Shown here: piece after piece, positions 18,792-27,526 of the stretch | How positions within the stretch are numbered: the stretch's first letter is position 1 | Layout: the number at the start of each line of letters is the position of its first letter | Assembly (NCBI GenBank): GCA_009993955.1 | Contig: JAACSL010000011.1 | Location: 1-64,000 of the forward strand | Origin: Paraglaciecola sp. | GTDB lineage: Bacteria > Pseudomonadota > Gammaproteobacteria > Enterobacterales > Alteromonadaceae | Direction: 5' to 3' | DNA length: 64,000 nucleotides | Program-made: the position numbers and the translations under genes | The notes under the pieces: generated by a model | Seen by the model: only the letters and a program-made list of their open reading frames with translations | Databases searched by the model: none | What the model was told of the DNA's origin: nothing

Positions 18792-18926
18792 TATAAACGT
18801 GTCATGCCAGTTCAGCTGAATTGGCCACCGAAAGTGCCGTCAGGGCTGGTGCAAAATGGTTGTCATATTTTGCTCAACGGGAATGATGGTCACAAACTGA
18901 CCGGTTAAACGGTGTCATATAAACGT
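18792..18926. repeat. Repeated TATAAACGT / GTGTCAT words in the divergent promoter
   Basis: TATAAACGT occurs at 18792-18800 followed by GTGTCAT (18799-18805), and again as GTGTCAT (18912-18918) followed by TATAAACGT (18918-18926). Both lie between dsbA and the aminotransferase gene. They may be regulator half-sites; chance cannot be excluded for words this short. Confidence 0.25.
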
Positions 18927-18996
18927 CAATAAACTGCAATAAATCAGTCAAAAAGCCATGTTACTTTTGCCCAAACCAGCTGACTGATGAGTTGTA

Positions 18997-20760
18997 ATGA
19001 ATCCGAGCTATGTCACGTATATTGCACTGACTCTTGTCGCGGTGTACCTGCTTTACCGAATTATGGTGCGTTTGCAACTATCACGGGCTAAACACCCCTC
19101 ACTACGTGGACACAGTAAATGGTCGCGTCGGGTTGCCCGTTTTATCCCGTATTTTAGTTACGATGGTGAGCATTTTTTTGCCAGTGACGGGGCGCCACCG
19201 CACATTGTTGACCAACGTCGTCAAGCACTGCATGCACTGCAGCAATCCATGGAAGCAACATCGCCACGTACCCTAGCTTATGCATCAGCCATTGAAAACA
19301 GCATTTCCGACGTGCGTTTTACCAGCCACTACCGCATTCCTTTTCCTTATCGTCAGCAGCTTCCGCAGGTTTTTCGCTTAGGCTCCATCGCCCAAGAAAG
19401 TCAGGGTTCTAAAATCAAAGACTTAGATGGCAATTGGCGTTACGACTTGTCCGGGTCGTATGGCGTTAACGTGTTTGGTTACGATTTTTACAAAACGTGT
19501 ATGGACGATGGCATTGCCCAAGCTCGGCAGCTTGGCCCAGTGTTAGGCAGTTATCATCCTTTGATTGCAGAAAACGTCGAGGCCATTAAAAAGATATCGG
19601 GCTTAGATGAAGTATCGTTTCACATGTCTGGCACCGAAGCGGTGATGCAAGCAGTACGGCTGGCGCGTTACCACACCGGCAAAACGCATTTAGTGCGTTT
19701 TTGTGGCGCTTATCACGGCTGGTGGGATGGGGTACAACCGGGTATTGGCAATACCCGCGTCACTAACGACGTCTACACCTTGGCCGATTTCAGTGAGCAT
19801 AGCTTGCAGGTATTGCGTCGTCGCAAAGATATCGCCTGCGTATTAATAAATCCCTTGCAAGCGTTTCACCCCAATGCCGATGCGCCATCGGATGCCGCTT
19901 TGGTGGCCAGTGATCGAAACACCGATTTTAATAAACAACGTTACAGCCAATGGTTGGCCAATATCCGTGAAATCTGCAGTGCACGAGGGATAGTCTTGAT
20001 CATGGACGAGGTGTTTACTGGCTTTCGTTTGAGTTATCGCGGGGCACAAGGTTTTTACGGTATTCAAGCTGATATGGTGACTTACGGTAAAACACTTGGC
20101 GGGGGCCTGCCCATCGGCGTATTGGCAGGTACCCATAAATTAATGAAACGTTTTAACGATGCGCAGCCGGTGAATGTGTCCTTTGCGCGCGGTACCTTTA
20201 ATAGTCATCCCTATGTAATCGGTGCAATGCATCGCTTTTTAACACGCATCGCCCAAGCCGATATTCAGCAGCAATATGCTGATTCTGAAGCCCTGTGGAA
20301 TAGACGCACTGCACGTTTCAACCAGCGTTTAATCGCCGCAAATCTGCCTGTGCGCATCAGCAATATTCACTCGATTCTGTCAGTGCTTTACACCATACCC
20401 AGCCGCTATAACTGGATGTTGCAGTTCTACCTCAAGCATGCAGGCCTAGAACTCAGTTGGACAGGCACCGGACGTTTGATCATGAGTTTTAGCTTCAGTG
20501 ATGCAGAATTTGACCAAGTGATCGACGCGTTTGTGCGTGGAGCCACCCACATGCAGCAAGATGGCTGGTGGTGGCAGGCGCCACAACTCACTAATAAAAC
20601 CATCAAACGTCAGTTTTTGATGGATATGCTGGGCAGTAAATTTCCGTGGTTGGCGGGCTGGCTTCCGCAACCATTAGCCCAGCGCCAAACCTACCATGCA
20701 TCTATACAAACCTCGAACCATTCGCATGAACACGCAACTAATGTAAGCAAGGTGGGTTAG
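18997..20760 (+). CDS. Membrane-anchored class III PLP aminotransferase (glutamate-1-semialdehyde-aminomutase-like)
   Basis: 587 residues, about 150 longer than ordinary HemL. It starts with a membrane anchor (VTYIALTLVAVYLLYRIMV) and a basic linker of about 90 residues. The PLP fold then follows: HMSGTEAVMQAVRLARYHTGKTHLVRFCGAYHGWWDG, the aspartate motif LIMDEVFTGFR, and the lysine that binds PLP in YGKTLGGGLPIGV (Lys365). This is HemL-like sequence, but the anchor and the cluster argue against a haem role. First of four same-strand genes; two bases separate its stop from the next ATG. It could aminate a sugar-lipid or a membrane-held carbonyl substrate; this is inference. Confidence 0.85.
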   Translation: MNPSYVTYIALTLVAVYLLYRIMVRLQLSRAKHPSLRGHSKWSRRVARFIPYFSYDGEHFFASDGAPPHIVDQRRQALHALQQSMEATSPRTLAYASAIENSISDVRFTSHYRIPFPYRQQLPQVFRLGSIAQESQGSKIKDLDGNWRYDLSGSYGVNVFGYDFYKTCMDDGIAQARQLGPVLGSYHPLIAENVEAIKKISGLDEVSFHMSGTEAVMQAVRLARYHTGKTHLVRFCGAYHGWWDGVQPGIGNTRVTNDVYTLADFSEHSLQVLRRRKDIACVLINPLQAFHPNADAPSDAALVASDRNTDFNKQRYSQWLANIREICSARGIVLIMDEVFTGFRLSYRGAQGFYGIQADMVTYGKTLGGGLPIGVLAGTHKLMKRFNDAQPVNVSFARGTFNSHPYVIGAMHRFLTRIAQADIQQQYADSEALWNRRTARFNQRLIAANLPVRISNIHSILSVLYTIPSRYNWMLQFYLKHAGLELSWTGTGRLIMSFSFSDAEFDQVIDAFVRGATHMQQDGWWWQAPQLTNKTIKRQFLMDMLGSKFPWLAGWLPQPLAQRQTYHASIQTSNHSHEHATNVSKVG

Positions 20761-20762
20761 TC

Positions 20763-23519
20763 ATGACCAAGCACACTCAGATAACTAACATGGCGTTGCC
20801 TACACCACCGCCATTTCGCCAAGCCCTCAAAGCAGAGTTTGATCAGTACTTAGCGTCACAAAAAACACGATTTGCTGCCGAAGATTGCCTGCGCATCGAT
20901 TTTCACTGTCACGACCACAACAGTGATGTGCCAGACGAATTGTGGGGTCGCATTTTACGTTTGCCTGAAACCTGGCTGAAAACCAAGAAGCTGGTCAAAC
21001 TGCTCAAAGAAAATGGTAGTTCAGTGGTCACGGTGACCAACCATAACAATGCGCGTTCATGCTGGGAATTACAGGAACAAGGGGAAGACGTATTAGTGGG
21101 GGCTGAATTTACCTGCTACTTCCCTGAGTATGAACTCTTTATTCACGTCTTAACTTACGGCTTTAGCCGTGAACAGGAAAAGGTATTAAACAAAAAGCGT
21201 CAGAATATTTACGACTTTTTGCGTTATGCCGCCAGTGAAGATATTCCGGTGATCATGCCACACCCTTTGTATTTTTATACTCGTAACGAAAAAATTGATC
21301 TGAGTTTGTTTGAAAAACTGGCGGTAATGTTCAGCCGTTTTGAGGTATTAAATGGTCAGCGTGATTTGTGGCAGAGTGTGCTGACCTTAAATTGGGTGCA
21401 GAGTTTAACGGCCGAAAAAATTCATGCCTTTGCACGTAAACACCATCTTAATCCCGCCAGTTTTGGGGTTGATCCACATAAAGCCAAAATACTCACGGGG
21501 GGCTCAGATGATCACACCGGTATTTTTGCTGGACAATGTGGTTCCTACCTCTATGTGCCCAATCTGCAAGAACGACTAAAGACTCAGACCCCCTCTGTGT
21601 TAGCCCTTGAGGCCTTGCGTCAAGGCAATATTGCACCTTTTGGTAACATCGCTGAAAACCAAAAACTGAATATTGCTTTGGTGGATTATTTCTCACAGGT
21701 TGCCACCAAAATGAAAGATCCCGGTTTGTTGCGGGTGTTGTTACACCGTGGCACCGCATGGGACAAAATTGGTTGTTTTGTGGTGAGCAACGTGATGTTA
21801 GAAATGCAAAAACATAAAAAAACCATGAAGTTTTTTGAGTTTGTGCACGATGCCCTGCAAGGTAAAAAACCCAATAAATTGCTCAAATGGCAAGTATCGA
21901 AAGACTACAAATTCTGCATTGGCCAGTTAGAACGCATCGCTGACAGCAAACGGCATCACCCAGAAGTGTTTGTTGAAACCGTCAACAGTGCCATCAGTCA
22001 GCTTTTTAACAACCTCAATAAGTTAGTTGCCAGCCGTGTTAGCAAGGTGATCAGTGGCAACCAAGGTCTGTTGTTAGACAGTTTTTCCACAGAAGAAATC
22101 ACCCGCAAGATGGAAATCCCCAGTCAATTGACATCTTTGTTTTTGGGCGAGGGTAAAAAATCGGAAAACATGAGTAGCATCAACATTGGCAAGATGTTGG
22201 ATAGTCTGTCATTTCCCGTTTTGATCAGTATGATTTTGGCGGGGTCTACCTTGGCTTCAACCCGCGTACTCTATCAAAACCGCGTATTTCTCAATCAATT
22301 TGCCCAGCATCTTGGGCGTAATCATCACAGCAATCGCGCCCTCTATCTCACCGACACCTTGCTGGATAAAAATGGCGTGTCTACCTCCTTGTCGGGCAAA
22401 CTCAAAGAGATGCAGCGCGCTAACTTACCTATTGATTTTCTGATCTGCGATGCCGAGGCTGAGTCGGCTGAGCATTTACATGTGGTGCGCCCAGTGGCCG
22501 AGTTTGATGTGCGGCGTTACGGCGAACAACAAATTCGTATTCCCGATGTGCTGCAGGTAGCGCAGATATTTTATGCAGGGGGCTACGACCGCATCGTCTG
22601 TTCAACCGAAGGCCCCATGGCGGTTGTTGCTTTGTTTATTCAACAAATGTTTAACGTACCTAGCTTCTTTTTCATGCACACCGATTGGATTGACTTTATC
22701 AAACACACCACCGATTTGAATCAGCATGAACGTGACCGTGTGCGGCGTTTGATGCGCGCGTTGTACAATCGTTTTGATGGTGTCTTTGTGCTCAATCATG
22801 AACACAAAAACTGGCTCACCAGCCACGAAATGCAACTGCCCGAAGCGCGTGTTTTTCTCACTGCCCACCACACTCAGCCTCGTGATATGCAGGTACAGCG
22901 GGTAGCCAAAGGCAGCATTGTCCCCGGCGCTACCGATGCGACGCCGGTATTGTTTATCGCCTGTCGTTTGAGTGAAGAGAAGGGCATTTTTGATTTGCCT
23001 GAGATTGTCGCCAAGGCAAAACAAGCCTTGCCCGACCTGCGCATTGTAGTGGCAGGCTCGGGGCCAGCCAGTGAAAAACTCAAACAAAAACTACCTGAGG
23101 CGATTTTCCTTGGCTGGCAGAGCAAAAAACAACTGGCGGCCCTCTACCTCAGTTTGGACTTATTTGTATTTCCATCGCGCTTTGATACGTTTGGCAATGT
23201 CATTTTAGAAGCCTTTGTGCATGGCATGCCCACCGTGGCTTACAACTGCAAGGGACCCAAAGACCTAATTCAGCATGAGGTAAACGGCTACCTGGCAGAT
23301 GATCTCGGTACAATGGTGGCGAATATCGTGAAGTACTTCCATGATGCAAGCCAACAACAACACATGCGTAAACAAGCCACCTTGCGTGCCAGTGAATATC
23401 AGGCAGAACCTATAATGCAGCAGTTTATGCTTAATTTGGGTTTGCAAGTTCCCGATGGCTACTATGCTGCGCCAAGCACCGTGCATAGCGTGACTCAGCT
23501 GCACAGAACGGTGGCTTGA
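20763..23519 (+). CDS. PHP-domain / GT4 glycosyltransferase fusion
   Basis: 918 residues with two catalytic parts. The N-terminal part (about 40-280) is a PHP metal-dependent hydrolase: DFHCHDHNSD (His48, His50), VTNHNNARSC, and GGSDDHTG (Asp249, Asp250, His251). A helical middle of about 240 residues (280-520) matches nothing I recognise. The C-terminal part (about 520-900) is a GT4-type glycosyltransferase: SEEKGIFDL (residues 737-745), IVVAGSGP and FDTFGNVILEAF with Glu816. PHP proteins are phosphoesterases, so one chain may both remove a phosphate and transfer a sugar. Its stop shares one base with the next ATG (TGATG), so the next gene is coupled. Confidence 0.83.
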   Translation: MTKHTQITNMALPTPPPFRQALKAEFDQYLASQKTRFAAEDCLRIDFHCHDHNSDVPDELWGRILRLPETWLKTKKLVKLLKENGSSVVTVTNHNNARSCWELQEQGEDVLVGAEFTCYFPEYELFIHVLTYGFSREQEKVLNKKRQNIYDFLRYAASEDIPVIMPHPLYFYTRNEKIDLSLFEKLAVMFSRFEVLNGQRDLWQSVLTLNWVQSLTAEKIHAFARKHHLNPASFGVDPHKAKILTGGSDDHTGIFAGQCGSYLYVPNLQERLKTQTPSVLALEALRQGNIAPFGNIAENQKLNIALVDYFSQVATKMKDPGLLRVLLHRGTAWDKIGCFVVSNVMLEMQKHKKTMKFFEFVHDALQGKKPNKLLKWQVSKDYKFCIGQLERIADSKRHHPEVFVETVNSAISQLFNNLNKLVASRVSKVISGNQGLLLDSFSTEEITRKMEIPSQLTSLFLGEGKKSENMSSINIGKMLDSLSFPVLISMILAGSTLASTRVLYQNRVFLNQFAQHLGRNHHSNRALYLTDTLLDKNGVSTSLSGKLKEMQRANLPIDFLICDAEAESAEHLHVVRPVAEFDVRRYGEQQIRIPDVLQVAQIFYAGGYDRIVCSTEGPMAVVALFIQQMFNVPSFFFMHTDWIDFIKHTTDLNQHERDRVRRLMRALYNRFDGVFVLNHEHKNWLTSHEMQLPEARVFLTAHHTQPRDMQVQRVAKGSIVPGATDATPVLFIACRLSEEKGIFDLPEIVAKAKQALPDLRIVVAGSGPASEKLKQKLPEAIFLGWQSKKQLAALYLSLDLFVFPSRFDTFGNVILEAFVHGMPTVAYNCKGPKDLIQHEVNGYLADDLGTMVANIVKYFHDASQQQHMRKQATLRASEYQAEPIMQQFMLNLGLQVPDGYYAAPSTVHSVTQLHRTVA

Positions 23520-24430
23520 TGTTAAAGACAGCAACGGTTTCCTTGACCAAACAAGAACAACTGAATTTTTTATTAACTAATCGAATTCCGCGCCGCTGGC
23601 TTACCTTGTTTATGGGCTGGTTCAGTCAAATTGAGAGCCCGTGGTTGACTAAGCTTTCCATTGCCATCTGGCAGCTATTTGCCGAAGACTTGCGTTTAGA
23701 AGACGCTAAACAACAATCCTTTTCCAGTTTAGGCGCGTGTTTTACCCGCCAGTTAAAAGATGGCTTACGCCCAGTTGATCAGCGTGCCGATGTGGTGACC
23801 AGCCCGTGTGATGCCATTGTTGGTGCCTGTGGGCAAGTGCAAGGCACGCAACTTTTTCAGGCCAAGGGTTTCCCTTATGAATTAAGCGATTTGATCCCCG
23901 ACAGCCATATTGCCAATAAATACCGCAATGGTGTGTTTGTCACCCTGCGTCTCAAATCCAGTATGTATCACCGTTTTCATGCCCCGATTGATTGTCACGT
24001 CAGCAAGGTTGACTACATCTCAGGTGATACGTGGAACGTCAACCCCATTGCCTTGAAACGCATCGAAAAGTTGTTTTGTAAAAATGAACGGGCGGTTATC
24101 GAACTGCACAATCACAGCACGAACGGCAGCATTACTTTGGTACCCGTGGCCGCTATTTTAGTGGCAAGCATGAAATTTCATTTTTTATCCGACACCTTAG
24201 ATTTGAAGTATCAGGGGCCTAATCAATTGCCCTGTAATGCGAGTTTTACTAAAGGTGATGAAATGGGCTATTTCCAACATGGCTCAACCATCATCGTATT
24301 TGCCAGCGGCAACTATCAATTGTGCCCGGGCATTGGCGAAGGAACGCCAATTAAAATGGGGCAAGCCCTGCTGCGCGATCACAGTGATTCGCCCTATTCA
24401 TCAACCCTTAATGCGCCGCAAAGCCATTAA
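23519..24430 (+). CDS. Phosphatidylserine-decarboxylase-family protein
   Basis: 303 residues, family length. It retains the pyruvoyl-enzyme signatures: SPCDAIVG (Asp98), YHRFHAPID (His151, His154), DTWNVNPIALKRIEKLFCKNERAV, and the self-cleavage site FQHGSTIIVFA (Gly255-Ser256). In E. coli Psd the cleavage motif is LGST; here the first residue is His, but the Gly-Ser bond and the Asp-His-Ser set are kept, so activity is plausible. Decarboxylation of phosphatidylserine or a related serine-headgroup lipid is the family reaction. A TTG one codon earlier is not needed; the ATG overlaps the preceding stop. It is not next to rsgA as the housekeeping E. coli psd is, so it is probably a specialised copy. 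Confidence 0.87.
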   Translation: MLKTATVSLTKQEQLNFLLTNRIPRRWLTLFMGWFSQIESPWLTKLSIAIWQLFAEDLRLEDAKQQSFSSLGACFTRQLKDGLRPVDQRADVVTSPCDAIVGACGQVQGTQLFQAKGFPYELSDLIPDSHIANKYRNGVFVTLRLKSSMYHRFHAPIDCHVSKVDYISGDTWNVNPIALKRIEKLFCKNERAVIELHNHSTNGSITLVPVAAILVASMKFHFLSDTLDLKYQGPNQLPCNASFTKGDEMGYFQHGSTIIVFASGNYQLCPGIGEGTPIKMGQALLRDHSDSPYSSTLNAPQSH

Positions 24431-24459
24431 TACAACTGTTCAACCCGCAAGGAAAATCC

Positions 24460-25095
24460 ATGACCTTTTACCAAGAATTACAAAAACAACGTTGGGATGA
24501 TCACCGTTATTATCATCACAATCGCATTAATCAATTTTTGCATTTACTCAGCGCCAGCTGTTTTTTAGCCAGCTATGTTCTGGTGTTTTATTACCCCGCT
24601 GCGGCCGCTTTAGTCGGCTGGTTGTTAGCCATGGTATTACGTCAAACCGGCCACTTTTTCTTCGAACCTAAAACCTATGACGAAGTGAACAAGGCCACCC
24701 ATGAGTACAAAGAAAGCGTCAAGGTGGGTTACAACCTGAGCCGCAAAGTGGTGTTGTTGAGTATCTGGGCTTTAGTACCGGTGGTGTTGTACGTTAAACC
24801 TGACTTTTTTGGGGTATTTACGCCAGCCACTAACTTTCCTGAGTTCATCAATAACATGGCGATTATTTGGTTGTACGTGGGCTTGGGTGCGATTGCGTTT
24901 CGTACCCTGCACTTGTTCAAATTAATGGGCGTGCAAAGTGGTTTGGTATGGATGAGTAAAATCATCACTGACCCCTTCCACGACATCAAGATTTACTACA
25001 AATCGCCGTATTACATCCTCAAAGGGGAAATGTACGACAACATGGACGATTGGTACGTAGAAGTCTCGTTTGAAAATCAGGCACTCAAACCATAA
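24460..25095 (+). CDS. Mpo1/DUF962-like membrane protein
   Basis: 211 residues with four likely membrane helices. The start, WDDHRYYHHNRINQFLHLLSASCFLASYVL, and the motif LRQTGHFFFEP resemble the DUF962/Mpo1 pattern (an early N..xH histidine segment, then QxxGHxxFE). Yeast Mpo1 is an iron-dependent dioxygenase that shortens 2-hydroxy fatty acids; the shared pattern is only these short motifs, so the assignment is tentative. The C-terminal 50 residues are soluble (FHDIKIYYKSPYYILKGEMYDNMDDWYVEV). Its ATG is 29 bp after the decarboxylase stop with AAGGAA in between, so it belongs to the same transcript. A hairpin follows at 25104. Confidence 0.65.
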   Translation: MTFYQELQKQRWDDHRYYHHNRINQFLHLLSASCFLASYVLVFYYPAAAALVGWLLAMVLRQTGHFFFEPKTYDEVNKATHEYKESVKVGYNLSRKVVLLSIWALVPVVLYVKPDFFGVFTPATNFPEFINNMAIIWLYVGLGAIAFRTLHLFKLMGVQSGLVWMSKIITDPFHDIKIYYKSPYYILKGEMYDNMDDWYVEVSFENQALKP

Positions 25096-25103
25096 AACAT
25101 GGC

Positions 25104-25134
25104 GCACGCTTGCGCGGTTTATCGCCAAGCGTGC
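25104..25134. terminator. Hairpin after the aminotransferase-GT4-decarboxylase cluster
   Basis: GCACGCTTG (25104-25112) pairs perfectly with CAAGCGTGC (25126-25134), with a short inner GCG/CGC pairing. It marks the end of the four-gene cluster. There is no T-run, so intrinsic termination is uncertain. Confidence 0.5.
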
Positions 25135-25195
25135 ATTCCTGAGGATTTGTTCATAACATAGCCTTACTCCTTCTCTGCGCAGGCAAGTTGTCGCT

Positions 25196-25624
25196 ATGCT
25201 GCTTTTAGTCTTTCTTATCAATACCTTGGTGGTGGCTGTCGTTGTTATCGTGCACTACGAATTTCTGCGTTTACTCAGCAAACTCATCATTTTGGTAAAA
25301 ATTAAACCACGCCTGCGCATTGTGTTTGGGGTGTTTGGTGCGCTGCTTGCCCATGCTGTAGAAGTATGGATTTTCGCCTTCGCCTATTACGCCATGATCA
25401 ACCTCGATGGCTGGGGACAACTCAGCGGGAATATCGACGGTAGTGTATTGGATTGTGTGTACTTTTCGTTTTCGGTGTTTAGCACCGTTGGTTTTGGTGA
25501 CATCGTGCCCTTGGGCCATCTGCGTTACTTAACCGGTATTGAATCACTCACAGGTTTGGTGCTGATTACTTGGTCAGCCTCTTTTTTATATTATGAGATG
25601 CAAAAATACTGGCACAAAGCCTAA
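25196..25624 (+). CDS. Two-TM potassium-channel-like protein
   Basis: 142 residues. Hydrophobic N-terminus, a second hydrophobic block, then a pore loop with the K+ selectivity-filter motif STVGFGDIVP and a final membrane helix (GIESLTGLVLITWSASFLYY). This is an Ion_trans_2-type channel subunit without any cytoplasmic TrkA/RCK domain. It probably forms a tetramer in the inner membrane. It stands about 100 bp after the Mpo1-like gene and 54 bp before a GST gene, all on the plus strand. Ion selectivity is inferred from TVGFGD only. Confidence 0.8.
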   Translation: MLLLVFLINTLVVAVVVIVHYEFLRLLSKLIILVKIKPRLRIVFGVFGALLAHAVEVWIFAFAYYAMINLDGWGQLSGNIDGSVLDCVYFSFSVFSTVGFGDIVPLGHLRYLTGIESLTGLVLITWSASFLYYEMQKYWHKA

Positions 25625-25678
25625 TATATCTACTTAATAAGTTGGCGTTTTACCTAGCGATATTGAGGAGCAAAGCAC

Positions 25679-26266
25679 ATGTTAAAACTTTACGGTTCAA
25701 CCACCTCTCCTTATGTGCGACGTCTGCGTATTTGGTTAGCCAATACTCAGCATGAATTTGTCAACGTGCAGATTTTTGAGCCGGCGGATCGCAGCGACAT
25801 GATCCTAAAAAATCCCACCATGAAAATCCCCATGCTGGAAGATGTGCACGAAAACCAGATAAAACGAATCTATGACTCGCGGATCATCTATCGTTATTTA
25901 GCTGAAAAGTTTGCCTACCCTGCATTAGATTGGCAGCAAGAGAATCAGCTCACCCTCATTGATTCGGCCAATGATTCCCTGGTGCAAATGTTTATTTTGG
26001 CCAAATCGGGGATTGCCGCTGATGAGCAAAAGCTATTTTTTAAATTGCAAAAAGATCGTGTTAATGCGGTATTGGTTGAACTGAATGAGCTCGTCGCAGA
26101 CGGTCATTTTAGCAGTTGGCATTATCCAGCAGTGTGTTTGTATTGCTTGATTGATTGGATTGAATTTCGCAGTTTACATAATTTAAAAGGCCTGCATGAG
26201 CTGTTAGCCTTTCACGAAAATAATCAACAACGTATTGAAGTCACCGCAAGTGACCCCAGAACGTAA
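25679..26266 (+). CDS. Glutathione S-transferase family protein
   Basis: 195 residues, slightly short for a GST. The N-terminal thioredoxin-like domain carries YGSTTSPYVRRLRIWLANT (Ser/Pro at the glutathione site), NPTMKIPML (cis-proline) and DSRIIYRYLAEKF where most members have ES. The C-terminal helical domain is present but shortened. Cytosolic. A good ribosome site (GAGGAG) precedes the ATG. Followed 26 bp later by the DUF1244 gene, probably in one transcript. Confidence 0.85.
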   Translation: MLKLYGSTTSPYVRRLRIWLANTQHEFVNVQIFEPADRSDMILKNPTMKIPMLEDVHENQIKRIYDSRIIYRYLAEKFAYPALDWQQENQLTLIDSANDSLVQMFILAKSGIAADEQKLFFKLQKDRVNAVLVELNELVADGHFSSWHYPAVCLYCLIDWIEFRSLHNLKGLHELLAFHENNQQRIEVTASDPRT

Positions 26267-26292
26267 ACAATGTCTTAAAAATTGGAAATAAC

Positions 26293-26595
26293 ATGGATCA
26301 GCAACAACAAACCGAAGCCCAAGCCTATGCCTTTCGCACCTTAGTTAAGCACTTAGATGCCAACAAAGACGTGCAAAACATTGATCTGATGATCCTTGCC
26401 GACTTCTGCCGTAACTGCTTGGCTAAATGGTATATGGCGGGGGCACAGCAACAAAACGTCGACATGGATTATGACCAAGCACGAGAAGCGATTTACGGCA
26501 TGCCTTTTGCGCAGTGGAAAGCACAATACCAAGCGCCAGCTACACCAGAGCAATTGGCTAAATTTGCCGAGCGTGAAGCCGCTAAAAAAGCCTAA
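26293..26595 (+). CDS. DUF1244-family protein
   Basis: 100 residues. Contains the family signature DLMILADFCRNCLAKWYMAG with CRNC, then DYDQAREAIYGMPFAQWKAQYQ. Small cytosolic proteins of this family are widespread in proteobacteria and often lie near GST or metabolic genes; their role is not established. The two cysteines suggest a redox or metal function. Charged alanine-rich tail. Confidence 0.87.
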   Translation: MDQQQQTEAQAYAFRTLVKHLDANKDVQNIDLMILADFCRNCLAKWYMAGAQQQNVDMDYDQAREAIYGMPFAQWKAQYQAPATPEQLAKFAEREAAKKA

Positions 26596-26731
26596 GCAAC
26601 CTTAAGAATTTTGCTTGGCAACACGGGCTGGCGCGATACTAACCATTAATGATTGGGGGTAATACGGTCTGTCGCCTGAACATAACACTCCCTTAGCTTA
26701 CCATTTTAAAGATAAACAAATTTATATCGAC

Positions 26732-27526
26732 ATGGCCTTGTTGGCCATATTGTATGTGGTGGCGAGTTATGTGCCGATGCTCAAGATTGTGCCCTTGATC
26801 GCCAGTCTTGAATTGTTTAGCTTTTTTACCTTTCACTTACTCGGTCAGCGTCGCCGCCTGCAGTTACAGGGATTTTTAGGTGGCTTCATCTCAAGCACGG
26901 CGGTGTATTTACAAGTGCTAAATGACCCCAAATATGCCAACAGTCATCAACGTGAATTGGCGATAACGCTGTTGCTTGCTCTGTGTGCGATGGTGGTGGA
27001 GTGCCTGTTTATCGTGTTCTATCTGAGCAAAGATGCTCCCTTAAGTTATTATTTGCCTTTTGCTCTGCAATTGGCGTTTTTCCTCGTGGTTGTTGTTTAC
27101 CTGTCACTGGCCAAAACGTTTGCAACGCCCAGTAGTCAAAATACAGCTCGCATCGACATCGAGCTGTTAAATGACCGTCCGATCATTTGGAAAAACGTCG
27201 CGAAATTATCGGTGTTGTTATTTTTGATCATTGGTTTGATGCATTTAATCGGTAATGAATTTGCCATGTCTCGCCACTTGAGTACCTTGTTTATTTCCCT
27301 CTTTGAAGCGCATGCGGTGCTTGCCTCGTTATTAACCCAGAGCGATTCAGTGGCAGCCGAGCAAAACATGCTGACCTTATTTTTTGTGATTTTATTAGGC
27401 AACGCACTGAGTAAAACATTTTTTGTGTTACGCGCTGACAACCTACAAAACAAGGCAGGGTTTATTGCGCTGTTGTGGCTAGGTTTGCTTGGCAGTGCGG
27501 CAATAACCTGGTTGTGGGTGGTTTAA
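26732..27526 (+). CDS. DUF4010-type membrane protein lacking the MgtC half
   Basis: 264 residues, about seven membrane helices. It matches the C-terminal DUF4010 half of MgtC/SapB-type proteins: LLGQRRRLQLQGFLGGFISSTAVYLQVLND, and a late ILLGNALSKTFFVLRADN. The usual N-terminal MgtC domain is absent. There is no good ribosome site before the ATG at 26732; the frame stays open back to 26663, and a CTG at 26669 has GGGGG nine to fourteen bases upstream, so a non-ATG start adding 21 residues is possible. Function unknown, possibly transport or ion homeostasis. A 200 bp gap without features follows. Confidence 0.7.
   Translation: MALLAILYVVASYVPMLKIVPLIASLELFSFFTFHLLGQRRRLQLQGFLGGFISSTAVYLQVLNDPKYANSHQRELAITLLLALCAMVVECLFIVFYLSKDAPLSYYLPFALQLAFFLVVVVYLSLAKTFATPSSQNTARIDIELLNDRPIIWKNVAKLSVLLFLIIGLMHLIGNEFAMSRHLSTLFISLFEAHAVLASLLTQSDSVAAEQNMLTLFFVILLGNALSKTFFVLRADNLQNKAGFIALLWLGLLGSAAITWLWVV

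Noticed and set aside
18997-20760. hemL (glutamate-1-semialdehyde aminomutase) of haem synthesis
   Set aside because: Membrane anchor, about 150 extra residues and a glycosyltransferase/decarboxylase context.
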